From the NCBI GenBank assembly GCA_010015745.1, contig ML978200.1:1-64000 (forward strand): 64,000 bases of DNA, written 5' to 3'. This DNA is from Setomelanomma holmii (taxonomy: Eukaryota > Ascomycota > Dothideomycetes > Pleosporales > Phaeosphaeriaceae). The translations under genes were made by a program, and so were the position numbers. Position 1 is the stretch's first letter. The number at the start of each line of letters is the position of its first letter. The notes below the pieces were generated by a model. That model worked only from the letters and a program-made list of their open reading frames with translations. It was not told the origin of the DNA and did not search any database. Shown here piece by piece: positions 1 through 9,784 of the stretch.

Positions 1-740
1 AGTCACGTGTTCGTACTAGCGACGCTTCTCTTTACTAGATGTATCACGAGGTACCGCAGCCTAGGCGCTAGCCGTTTGTAGCTACCACTAGACATGCCTG
101 CAGACAGGCCAACCGAGCTGTACTGATCTCGGCATAGCGCCGTATACAGTACAGGACCACGTAAGCTGCCTAGACCAGGCCGCTAAGACACGCGACGCTT
201 AGCTTAAATCCTTTGACACGGAGAAACCCTTGGAATCCCCGTCCACGGGGCTGAATGTCTCCAGGCCACAGGAGCAGGTGCCTCTGCCCCTGCTCTACTG
301 TGCAGCCCCTCTAAGACTAGAAAAGGCGCAGACAAATGTGGGTAGACTGGGGTGCAAAGCAAGCAGAGCTCCGGATGGCGTGCATGAATTGATGAACAAC
401 ATGACAACAACTGCGTAATTTTTGTACTGCAGGCACAAGGGCAAATCAGACTCGCCTAGAGAACAATATTAAAGTGCTCCAGACTCTACAGACCTGTGTG
501 GGCAGGAAAGAGACACCGAAGAGACATTTCTTTCTCGGTGAGGAGGGTTTCTCGCTTATACGGGATGGACATTACTAAGTTTGGTAACCCAAAATGATCG
601 CAAGCATCACTTTATTACTTTACTACAAATCTCGTGATAATAGCTATTGTGGGTGACAGTATAGCCTCATCTTTGTAGGTGGGCTCATGGCGTTGGGGTG
701 GGTCGGCACGCCGAGTGGGTCGTTACGCCGATGCCCACGG
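1..740. other. No gene recognised; left flank of a transposon
   Basis: Only short frames occur here, none with an ATG-initiated conserved protein. The last 100 bases carry GTGGG/CGGC-rich words similar to the subterminal words of the adjacent pogo-type element, so part of this may be old transposon DNA. Nothing else is supported. Confidence 0.4.
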
Positions 741-815
741 TATAGTGATCGGCCACCCCACCACGACGCATTACTCCCTTTCGATCAACAATAGTCTCAA
801 CACCACGTGTTCAAT

Positions 816-2415
816 ATGGATGCCCATGAGCTAGCTATACAATCTGCTATCAACGATCTTAATTCTGGTGTTTTCACAAGCCAGCAAAAAGCTGCACAGG
901 CGTGGGGCGTGCCCTAATTGCCGCTACAAGAACGCATTAACGGTTGCCAACCTAATACGATAGCTCACTCAAATCAACAGCGATTGACACCGGAGCAAGA
1001 GCACTTTCTAGTAGAGTGGATACTAGAAGAGGACTCACGCGCACAACCTCCATCTCATCCATGCGTACAAGAGATGGCCACCCGGATTCTACACATGAAC
1101 AGCGACTACGAGCCACTCGGGCAACTATGGGTACCCCACTTTATTGCACGCAACCCACGCGTCGCATCTATAGTCGGCCGAACGATCGAGAGCGCAAGGA
1201 CTACAGCAGCTAGTCAAGATACTATACGAGCCTTTCTTGAGCTGTTTGAGCGGACAAGAATAGAGTTAGGCATACAGTACGAAGATATATGGAATACGGA
1301 CGAGACTGGGGGTAAGTACAAACGCCCAGGTGCTTGCAAGTGCTACAAAGAAGAAGGCTTATATCAAATCTCCAGAGGATCGCGAGTGGGTATTGATCAT
1401 TGAGACTATCTCAGCCACCGGCGTCAAGCTTCAATGCCTAGTCATCTTCAAGGGCAAGCATCTACAGTCTACCTGGTTCCCAGCCCAAGGCATACCAAAA
1501 TGGCTCTATACCACGTCAGAGAACGGCTGGACGTCTAACTCAATCGGATCTGAATGGCTACAGCGTATTTTCATACCGAATACTTCACCATCGTCCGGCG
1601 GCTATCGTCTACTTCTTCTCGATGGCCACGGCTCTCATACACCTATAGACTTCATGTGGCTCTGTAAGGTTAACAAGATATACCTCCTTTATCTCCCAGC
1701 CCATGCCTCACACCTGCTGCAGCCTCTTGATCTTGCTCCTTTCTCTGATCTTAAAACACGCTATTGCAACGAGATTCAAGCTCTCTCTGCACTTGATGAC
1801 GCAGTACCTATCAAAAAAGAGCGCTTTGTTAGATCATACAACAAGGCAAGAGAAGAAGCTTTATCAGAGCGTGTTATACGAGCTGGCTGGCGCGCTGCTG
1901 GCCTTTGCCCATTCAATCCAAGCCTAGTACTACTCTCATCTCAAATAACTGGCCGGCCAGTCACTCCACCAGCCGCCATTCAAGCTTCAACTACATCAGA
2001 ACCAGTCTTCAACACTCCTCGGAGCTCACAGGCTCTATACAAGGCCCAGCAGCAGCTGCTATTATCAGAATCTCTCTCACGAAGTACCCGGATAGTGCTT
2101 AGCAAGGCAGGCAAGGCTATTGCAGAGGCAAACACTAGAGCTGCTCAGCTTGAGGCTGATAATCAGCGACTTAAACATCAACTAGATCACCATAAGATTA
2201 CTCGTATGAGGAAGCAAGTTCAAGTAAATCCAAATGAGCGTTTCAGTAACGTTGAAAGTATTAAGGCTGCAATTGATTGCGCAGCAGCTCTACAGGCTCA
2301 GCAGGCACGCACTTCACCAGAAAAAGAAACCAAAAAGGCAGCGGCAGCAGCGGCAGCAGCGGCAGCAGCGGCAGCACTTAATCTTAGCTCTATGTGTAGT
2401 GAGTGGCAAATATAA
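816..2415 (+). pseudogene. Broken pogo/Fot1-like DDE transposase
   Basis: The reading frame begins at ATG 816 (MDAHELAIQSAI), stops at a TAA near 914 and continues in frame into an HTH/CENP-B-like DNA-binding region. The catalytic core has the three expected acidic blocks: WNTDETG, LLLLDGHGSH and HLLQPLDLAPF. After the first Asp block the frame shifts at a run of five G near 1310; the rest reads in another frame to 2415. The C-terminus holds a coiled-coil-like stretch and 13 consecutive Ala codons. A nonsense codon plus a frameshift make the enzyme dead. The family assignment is secure from the DDE layout; the exact subfamily is inferred. Confidence 0.85.
2338..2376 (+). repeat. GCA/GCG trinucleotide tract (13 Ala codons)
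   Basis: Thirteen consecutive GCA or GCG codons lie near the 3' end of the transposase frame. A mixed GCA/GCG microsatellite of this kind is prone to slippage. Confidence 0.9.
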
Positions 2416-2482
2416 TCGTTGTTGACAAAAATCGCGACTTTATGCTGCGTGGCTATTTTGGGTGGGGTGGCCGAACACCATA

Positions 2483-3842
2483 TGTGGCCGAACACTATAT
2501 GGCCGAGCTTACAGCTTGGTAGATCACGAGCTGAAGCTCCGCAGGAAAACCTCGAAAGCGAAATGGATTTTTTGGCATGCTGTAAGCGTACTATCGCCCG
2601 GCAAAGAGCTCAGGAAAGCGACGATAAGGTCGAAGATCCATCCGAGAACGAGAAATGTCCTTTCTTGTGCTTGCAACGGAAATCTGAAGCGATGAGTACG
2701 CAAGACGCGATGCTGGCTGAAGTAACGTCCCTCCCTGCGTGCTGGGACGCGAACATCATTTTCGCATCCTAACTCTCTTCCCCCTCCATACTTAGAGTCG
2801 CAGTTAGCGTCTTGTTATTCTACGGAGGTTTAAGCTTCAACTTCTGGCTAACAGCAGCAAAATTACAACGATGCGAAAAAGACGAGTATGAACGTGTGTG
2901 CAGATATTGAGTTGCTCAAAGCGAAAGTACCCCGCATCTGTCTCATCACGGCGGACGTTAGAGGCGCATATAAATCTTTGGGTTACTGTTTGCTGCGAAC
3001 ACCATGTGAATGTTATGACAATGGCACTTATGGATGCGGATGAAATCTTCCCCAAGCCATATCGATCCATGAAGCGCCTTACTGAAAGTCATTCGTGTAC
3101 TTGTACCAAAGATGAGCAGGAAGTACCAAATCGTTGTATTTTGGGAGATCAACGGTCGGAGACTCTCACCCACTTTCAATAAGCTGTCCACAAGTTGTCA
3201 GAGTAGCAAAGGTCACTTAATTCAAACATATGAAAGGTCAGTAGCTCTTGAAAGTTGCGTCTACGCGCAGCATCCCGCTTGTATCCTGACAAACATGTTT
3301 TGATGTCTTGTGAAAGGTCTAAGGACGTGGTACAGGCATTATTGGGTGCAGACATTCGATTGCCAAAATGAAATTGGCATCACTGCTTGATGGAGAAAAA
3401 AACGCGGTTGATGCTTAAGCTCTCACGCGACTCCAACGCATCATTGAACCTAAACCTTTCATGGCCTAGCGTGATGCGCGCCCAATATGGTCTTGAGACA
3501 CACCTGGCTGGACTGTCTTCACAACAATGGGAACATCGACGATGAGACACAATGACACAGCAGGCAAAACTTTGTGCAAGCTCGACTCGAGAAAATTGGC
3601 ACGAGGGCTGCAAAGCACGATCACGGATGCCTAAACGGCGTCACACTTGGCAAAAGCACGCCTGGAAAGGCCTCCTTGGTCGTGATACGACAGGAGTAGC
3701 TAGCCTCGCGAGGTAGATTCCATCGTGAGTGGCTGAGCAGTTCAGCCTGCTTGCCCCGCTTGGCGAGATGAACCACTCAAGCACTCGACGATTCGAATAG
3801 CATCAATCCTCAACGACAGATTTTCTTCACGTCTTGTTCGTC
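2483..3842. other. Intergenic, nothing recognised
   Basis: Several frames of 60-117 codons occur (for example on the plus strand to 2772), but none shows a known domain, a clear start context or a partner exon. The last 100 bases are the probable promoter and leader of the ULD_2 gene. Confidence 0.4.
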
Positions 3843-5771
3843 ATGCCCATCACTTTCGGCGCGGTAGGCGACATTATATCGGTATGTCTGCTAGTGAAAG
3901 ACTTGGTGGAAGCTCTCGACAAGGCTCGCGGCTCCAAGGCTGAGTATCAGTCGGCCATCCGCGAACTCTGGATTTTGGACAGAGCGCTACTAGAGATTGA
4001 TCTGCTCACGAGAACACACGGAAATGGCGCAACCCCAGAACTACGAAGCTTGTGTGAGACAGCGAAAAAAGCAGCGACCAGGTGCAGAGGCTTGGTTAGC
4101 GCATTCCTGGAACGTGTCAAACGATACAAAAGCACATTTGATGAGAGCGAAAGACCAAACCCTTTGACGAATGTCACGATGATAATTCGATGGCACCTTG
4201 GAGAAAAGGATGCACTTGAGCAATTCCGTGTCGAGATCGCGGGTACTAGTTCGAGCCTTCAGATGTTGTTGGCAACTGCGAGTGTGACTTTGTTGGAGAT
4301 CAATCGCAAGAAGATCAATGACAAGTTGGACTCTGCAGTCCGAAGCAAACACTCCTCCGATACAGCCAATGCTGCAGTACTGACGGACATTTGCCATCGC
4401 ATCGATATGGCCAATGACGGAATCAATGCAGGCAATTCCCTTCTTGGCAAAGTCTCAGACGCTCTCAGGCTGGACTGGTTGCGACAACTTGGATCCGAAC
4501 TGAAAGAACTGATGCGTCGTGCAATCGCAATGAATTTTGCTACATACCATGCTGTTATAAGCATTCAGAAGGCTCTTCCGAGTCGTCTTGAACGTGGGCT
4601 TATCGAAGAGCCCTTCGTGTTAGAAGATCCAATAGGTCGAATCGCCCCGGTACATCTTCAATTTGTTACCTCATGGGACGCCTTCGACGCAGTTCTCGAA
4701 ATTCGTTTTCGGTCACTCCAAGGACACCGGAAACTTAGGCAGAAGAAGTACGTAATCCAAGAAAACGCGACCGGTCGGGAGATTCAGCTGTCCAGGCCAT
4801 GGCAAAGTGCGTTCTTACCTGGCCAGCGAGTGAACATGAGCTTTGTGTTTCAGAGCGAGGAGACGATAAATAACACTGCTGGCGGTAGCACCTGCCCCGG
4901 ATGTCAGACTCCATCGAACAACGATGCCAATGCTGATGTCCAGTGCGCAAATTGCGCCATGTGGTTCCGAAGAATAACTGTAGTTGAAGAAGTTGAGCCA
5001 CCGTCTCAAGCTCTCTTACCACAACCTTGGAAGACACAGGCTCAGTTCGGTAAATCCAATCTCGGCGTCTGTCTGAGTGGACCTTTACCATCTGGAAGGA
5101 AGCGTATTGCCCCAGACGATCTCGAAGGCGAAGAAGATGTTAGAGAGTTTAAAAGGGTAAAATTATTGCTAAAGAAGAAACGACTTAAGCAACGCCATTT
5201 CGACATGACTAAGGGAGTTGGAGCATATTCGTCCTTCTCCAAGCTGCTCAAAGCGCAGTCCGCGACAGCTACTGCACCGTTAGTGGATGAGCTATCAGAA
5301 TGGACTCCAAATGCGCGCGAGTGGCGAGATCTCGATTCGGACGATGAGAGCGTCACGAAGGAGATGGATGAGGAGGGCGTGGCCAACGAAACAGATGATG
5401 AAAGCGTCATCGAATCTGGTAACTACGACTCCGCTAAGGCAGCGAGGATCTGGCAGTATGCAAGCTCTACACAAGAGATGGGCCATGATCCTGACGATTC
5501 CAAATTTCCCAGGTTGATGACTAGCGGAACAGGGTTCGTATGCAATCATTGCAGCGCCAAGTACACGTGGAACGACAATCTCAAGGCTCACATGCGTATA
5601 CAAAACCTGGTTTGCTCGACATGCAGCAAACGTCTGCCACGACTGAAACAATACCGTGGCGACGAAGAGCATTGGAGCAGCTGCCCTGCCTCAATAAGGC
5701 ATTCCAAATCAGTAGACGAGTCTCTGCAAGCTACACAGTGCAAGATCTTAACACACCAATGCTTTTTGTAA
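3843..5771 (+). CDS. Fungal ULD_2 (ubiquitin-like) protein with zinc-binding tail
   Basis: Intronless protein of 642 residues; the start is ATG 3843 (MPITFGAVGDIIS), because the codon upstream is TTG. Residues 1-170 are an all-helical region opening with the GDIISVCLLVKDL signature common at the N-terminus of fungal NLR-like and ankyrin-type proteins. Residues about 252-340 match the fungal ubiquitin-like domain ULD_2 (EDPIGRIAPVHLQF...PGQRVNMSF). A CPGC...CANC pair follows at about 350-369, then a charged acidic/basic linker, and a Cys/His module at 565-610 (CNHC, CSTC) resembling two zinc fingers. The family is widespread in filamentous ascomycetes without a proven role; a signalling or scaffold function is inference. 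It is convergent with the next gene, only 24 bp apart. Confidence 0.85.
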   Translation: MPITFGAVGDIISVCLLVKDLVEALDKARGSKAEYQSAIRELWILDRALLEIDLLTRTHGNGATPELRSLCETAKKAATRCRGLVSAFLERVKRYKSTFDESERPNPLTNVTMIIRWHLGEKDALEQFRVEIAGTSSSLQMLLATASVTLLEINRKKINDKLDSAVRSKHSSDTANAAVLTDICHRIDMANDGINAGNSLLGKVSDALRLDWLRQLGSELKELMRRAIAMNFATYHAVISIQKALPSRLERGLIEEPFVLEDPIGRIAPVHLQFVTSWDAFDAVLEIRFRSLQGHRKLRQKKYVIQENATGREIQLSRPWQSAFLPGQRVNMSFVFQSEETINNTAGGSTCPGCQTPSNNDANADVQCANCAMWFRRITVVEEVEPPSQALLPQPWKTQAQFGKSNLGVCLSGPLPSGRKRIAPDDLEGEEDVREFKRVKLLLKKKRLKQRHFDMTKGVGAYSSFSKLLKAQSATATAPLVDELSEWTPNAREWRDLDSDDESVTKEMDEEGVANETDDESVIESGNYDSAKAARIWQYASSTQEMGHDPDDSKFPRLMTSGTGFVCNHCSAKYTWNDNLKAHMRIQNLVCSTCSKRLPRLKQYRGDEEHWSSCPASIRHSKSVDESLQATQCKILTHQCFL

Positions 5772-5795
5772 CGGTCTCACGAGCACAAATAACCT

Positions 5796-6908
5796 TCACG
5801 CCACAATTTCAGCAGCCTTGTGGTCTGCCGCAGCTCGCCCAGCCACCAATATCGCCTGACGCCTATAATTCTGCTTGCCGTTATCCTTCGTCGTTCGCAG
5901 TACTACATCGGAATTGGCGATTACCAATTGCAAACCAAGACCAGCAAGTAGCTTTTCGCATCGTGCCTTTGAGCAGGTCAGTAGCTCAATGATCTTGTTC
6001 ATACGCTCGACGAATGTCCACGCCCGCGACTTTGCTGCATTCTTCCAGAACGTTGTATCGAACGAGATGAGTGCTGATGAGCCTTTGGTCTGCACCGCTT
6101 CAGTGAGCCCCAGAATCTTCCATGCTACGAGCTCCTTCGCCATGTCTGTGTAGTAAGGTGGCGAGGACAGCCAGCGCTTGGTGATACGAGATGGGGCGTC
6201 GAACACGTTGGTGGCGTTGTTCAAAGCGTCCACAAGTTTGACTACCCACTGCCGTCGCTCCAGATCAGATGTCGGGAGTGTTGCATCAACAGTCGGAGCA
6301 GTCCAGTGACGAAGCGGCTGCGCAGCATTAGCAGCATCGGGCAGATCACCAAAGTGCAGACCGCTCGCTGGGACATCGGAGATTGTCAACGGTGTGAGGC
6401 GGACGGAGGCTTGGATCATTTGTTGCACGAGCATAAAATCATCCACATGTATCGGCAGATGACGCTGCACCTCCGTCGATGGTAGGAGCTCATTCTGATC
6501 CTTGGGCTCGGAGCTGCCGTATGGTGTCTGGACTGCAAGCATATCATCTGGGCAGACCAGTGATTTGACCAAGATGTCCTCCGGCCAAGCAGCAAAACCA
6601 AGTTCACCAGGAGCGACTTGTGGAGTCATATCATCCACTATCGCATGCCCTTGGTGTTGGCTGGGAGTTTGGGGAGGGTACATTCGATACAAGGCTGGAT
6701 CAATCGGTATGTCATACTGATTCACCTCGCTATCGTCGCTGCTGGGCAGGGAAGGATAATTGTCATCATCATCAGCCAGGTCAGGAATGTCATCTACGCT
6801 GGCGGGCTCCAACACGAACTGCCACTCCTCAGGCTGGAAGGTCCCAAGCCGACCAGATTGAGAGAGTATCTTGTCGTGCTGCGTCTGATTGACGTATGGA
6901 TGGTTCAT
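5796..6908 (-). CDS. Unnamed acidic protein, paralogue A of the 5.8-9.8 kb pair
   Basis: 370 residues from ATG 6908 (MNHPYVNQTQ), which sits in a good AAACATG context; the frame extends upstream without a better start. The N-terminal 230 residues are acidic, Pro/Gln-rich and probably disordered. The C-terminal 140 residues are a compact basic helical module: an RQWV-KLV-AL block, an RW...WK block, then WTFVERMNKIIELL, SKARCEKLL and KQNYRRQAILVAGR. The same ordered blocks recur in the same-strand gene at 7997-9784, so the two are ancient paralogues. No catalytic motif is seen. The disordered-plus-basic architecture suggests a nuclear regulator, but that is inference only. Confidence 0.75.
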   Translation of the reverse strand: MNHPYVNQTQHDKILSQSGRLGTFQPEEWQFVLEPASVDDIPDLADDDDNYPSLPSSDDSEVNQYDIPIDPALYRMYPPQTPSQHQGHAIVDDMTPQVAPGELGFAAWPEDILVKSLVCPDDMLAVQTPYGSSEPKDQNELLPSTEVQRHLPIHVDDFMLVQQMIQASVRLTPLTISDVPASGLHFGDLPDAANAAQPLRHWTAPTVDATLPTSDLERRQWVVKLVDALNNATNVFDAPSRITKRWLSSPPYYTDMAKELVAWKILGLTEAVQTKGSSALISFDTTFWKNAAKSRAWTFVERMNKIIELLTCSKARCEKLLAGLGLQLVIANSDVVLRTTKDNGKQNYRRQAILVAGRAAADHKAAEIVA

Positions 6909-7996
6909 GTTTGTGCTGGTTGTGGTTGGTTGCGTACTGCTCCGATGCTGATTGGAACAGCCCGGCGAACGACTAAATAGGAGCAGGCATTGCCGTTGTG
7001 AAGATAATGGGGCATGAACGATAAGTGACGGGCTGCGCATGCGCCGCTTCACCTCTGAAATTCACCGTTGCATCAACATTGTGACGGATCAGCGTTCGCG
7101 GACATTGTGAATGATTCATAGTCTCCAACAGTCGCCAATACGGCTCCTGGTATCTTAGATGAAGCTTCACCTTCGCTTTTGCTTTCCGTCCGCAGGATCC
7201 GGGTCGAACCGGACGGTTCGTTCGTACCACGTCTAGATGCATATTTGGCAATTGGTTTTCTACGCATATCATCATACACAGCTCCGGAATGGACGCCGCC
7301 AGACGCCGAACTAGTTACTCCATTGTAGCGACTCGCGGAGTCGCGCTTGTCATGGATCTAGCTGTAGAATCTTCAGTTGTTGCATAACTCATTTATTCAA
7401 CCTAGATTTCGCATGAGCACGCTAACGGACCGCTGTGAATGGTGAAATTATGTCGAAAGTAATGACTCTAAGCTTGGATTCGTATATGTGATGAAAAAGC
7501 ATAGCGCACGCTTTGCGAGCTTCTCAAGCAAGTCACGATCGATCAGAGATCTGTGCATACACTGTTGTCACTTCTACGCGTGTGAGAAGTTCCGCAGCAG
7601 GCATCATTTCAAATTCGTTTGTGGCCATTCAGACCTATTTACACGTAGCATAAGCTTAAAGCTTCGACCTCATTGGAGTGAAGAGCGCATGCAAGGACAT
7701 GATTACATTGACTATAACTTAAACCACGGGCTGGGAGAGATGCACTCGCGGATGATTTTGCAAAACCTTTCGAGTATATACCACGCTCCGCCCGGTCTAT
7801 CGCTTAGACCGGACCTAGATCTCAAGAGCCTTCGATATTTTAAGCCGATTCATCCATGTAAAGATGGCTGGTTGACGGCCTACATGATATGGCAGGACAT
7901 CGCGAACCGCGTTCAGGATACGACGTGAAATTATCCAGGCCTTGCCATGGAGCAGCAAACACGACCGTGAAAACGCAAGGAGACATAGCATCTTGC
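6909..7996. other. Intergenic between the two paralogues
   Basis: About 1.1 kb that should hold the promoter and leader of the 5796-6908 gene. A plus-strand frame (7491-7928) encodes 145 residues without recognisable features; see rejected items. Confidence 0.4.
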
Positions 7997-9784
7997 CTAA
8001 CGACGAGGCTTGAGAAAGGACCGCGCTAAATAGCCACCATCATCATCCTGGTCGTAACTGCGCTTCAAACCATGTGCTGGCTGGCCAGTATAACCACTGG
8101 ACTGACCCAGAGTACCACCGTGATCATCTCCATCTTCGCCACACTGAACGTCCAGAGCTACGAGATACTGGGCGTTGCCAGGGTTGACCTGCATGATCGG
8201 GAAGGTCTGAGCCTGATCTGGAAGCGCTGGAAGTTGGACAGATGGACCTGAACGTGGGAAAGGGGGAGCTGCACGCTGAACTGGTGGAGCTGGATGTCGG
8301 AGAGGTGAAATCAGACCTTGGACAGATGGGACTTGAGCCTCCTCAGCTCTTCCGTCATCTTCCTGATCCTCTTCTTCGTCTCCAGCCTGTTCGCCCTGAT
8401 TCTTGAGCTTCGCACGGCCCTTGAGAAGGTATTCCTGACGCTTTACATTCTGCTTCTTATTCGTCTTTGCCATAGAGATCATCTGCGCAGGCGCAGCAAC
8501 AGTCATATCCATATCATCCCAACCTAACAACGTCTCGCAGCGAGACTTGCTCAGTCGCAAGAGCTCGCAGATATATTGGATGCGTTCCGCGAACGTGAAA
8601 TTTCGCGACTTGCGCACAGTGGCGAGCTTCGCGTCGTCAAAGATGTTCAGCACGACGGGGCCACGCTCGTGAAGTGCAATAGCGATGTCGAGAAGTTTCC
8701 AGCACACTGTCTCCATCTGCTCGCGGGTGTATGCCGACTGGCTATTTGCGATATTGGCCCAGCGAACTTGGAATGATTTGACGGTGTCGGAATCGTGGCA
8801 TGCGCTGATATTCATGAAGGCGGCCAACAGCTGAATAATGTACTTCGCGCGATCTTTTTGGGTCTTGGGAATGGTTTGATCGTCACGGGGTGATTGCCAG
8901 TTGTGTGCAACTTCGCGTGATGCGAAGCCAGCCAAGGCCTCAGCATAGTTTGCAAAATGTAGAACAGGCTCAGTTGTAGGAGCCGCGGATCCTGCTGGCT
9001 GAATAGCTTCATTTCGTTGATGAGATACTGATGTAGCCGCTGATGTTGGTGCAGTGAACTGTTCAGGCTGTGGACGTGGAGCTGCGTGATGCATCCCAAT
9101 TGCTTGAAGATTGATGAGTTGCGCTGGCACCGAACGAACAGGTGCTCCACCAGGGTGAGTCGGGTGGTTCTGAAGTGGAAGAGAAGAAAAGGGCGGAACC
9201 GTCGGGAAAGAGGTCGGATATAGTGGATGGTTCTGCTGTTGCGGAGCCCCGGGACGTGAACGAAGCCCAACGCTCGAGGGTCGTGAAGTGAAGGCCACCG
9301 CTGGGTCTGGTTGAGCTGAAAGCGATTGCGATGGTACTGGTGAAGCCCAACCAAGCTTTGTTGGAGATGCCCACCCGACAGCGTCGTTTGGCGACTGATC
9401 GACAGGTTGCTGTACCCATGGTGCTGCACCATACATCTGCACCATCTCTTGATAGCGATAATACGCACCTTTGGGATTGTCAGCAGAAGAGAGGACCGTG
9501 CCATTGATTTCCGCTTGATCTTGATCGGACTCAGTCCCTCGACCTAATTCGGCAGCATTTGCACTAACTGCAGAATCGTGCATGGCCGCCAGGCCGAGCG
9601 ACTGAGTCAAGTAGGGGTCAATCTCGAAATCTACCGGATAATCTTTCAATTCCCGGTACTCGAAGTTGTCATGATCGAATCTCTCACTGAAGGAAGCTGC
9701 ATGCTGCGGGTCTGCTAGGTATTGCTGGCGATGATGGCGTTGAGCCATGGGCTCTGAATGGTCTTGCTGATGCTGGTCGGACAT
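7997..9784 (-). CDS. Unnamed Pro/Gln-rich protein, paralogue B
   Basis: 595 residues from ATG 9784 (MSDQHQQDHSE). Residues 1-300 are Pro-, Gln- and Ser-rich and low in complexity. Residues about 310-470 carry the conserved module shared with the 5796-6908 gene: an RAKYIIQLLAAF block, RW followed by CWKLLDIA, then FTFAERIQYICELLRLSK, SRCETLL and KKQNVKRQEYLLKGR. An acidic run (GDEEEDQEDDG) and a Pro-rich tail follow. The same strand and spacing suggest old tandem duplication. No domain name can be assigned; nuclear localisation is inferred from composition. Confidence 0.75.
   Translation of the reverse strand: MSDQHQQDHSEPMAQRHHRQQYLADPQHAASFSERFDHDNFEYRELKDYPVDFEIDPYLTQSLGLAAMHDSAVSANAAELGRGTESDQDQAEINGTVLSSADNPKGAYYRYQEMVQMYGAAPWVQQPVDQSPNDAVGWASPTKLGWASPVPSQSLSAQPDPAVAFTSRPSSVGLRSRPGAPQQQNHPLYPTSFPTVPPFSSLPLQNHPTHPGGAPVRSVPAQLINLQAIGMHHAAPRPQPEQFTAPTSAATSVSHQRNEAIQPAGSAAPTTEPVLHFANYAEALAGFASREVAHNWQSPRDDQTIPKTQKDRAKYIIQLLAAFMNISACHDSDTVKSFQVRWANIANSQSAYTREQMETVCWKLLDIAIALHERGPVVLNIFDDAKLATVRKSRNFTFAERIQYICELLRLSKSRCETLLGWDDMDMTVAAPAQMISMAKTNKKQNVKRQEYLLKGRAKLKNQGEQAGDEEEDQEDDGRAEEAQVPSVQGLISPLRHPAPPVQRAAPPFPRSGPSVQLPALPDQAQTFPIMQVNPGNAQYLVALDVQCGEDGDDHGGTLGQSSGYTGQPAHGLKRSYDQDDDGGYLARSFLKPRR

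Larger units (their letters stand above)
741..2482 (+). mobile_element. pogo/Fot1-type DNA transposon, inactive
   Basis: The element is bounded by a 22-bp inverted repeat (741-762 against 2461-2482, two mismatches) that starts with TA, the target dinucleotide used by Tc1/mariner/pogo elements. The core word TCGGCCACCCCACC is shared by both ends, and the right end carries extra copies of the TGTTCGGCCA word as far as about 2509. It encloses one decayed transposase gene on the plus strand. Exact ends are uncertain because similar words continue outside both repeats. Confidence 0.75.

Noticed and set aside
1312..1328. GTAAGT...CAG inside the first transposase, which would repair the frame
   Set aside because: The implied intron is only about 17 nt, too short to splice; a small deletion in the G run is more likely.
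2419..2772. 117-codon frame just right of the first transposon
   Set aside because: It starts within the inverted repeat and shows no recognisable protein.
7488..7928. Plus-strand frame of 146 codons
   Set aside because: It opens with GTG, shows no domain or family resemblance and no compositional sign of coding; a real small gene cannot be excluded.
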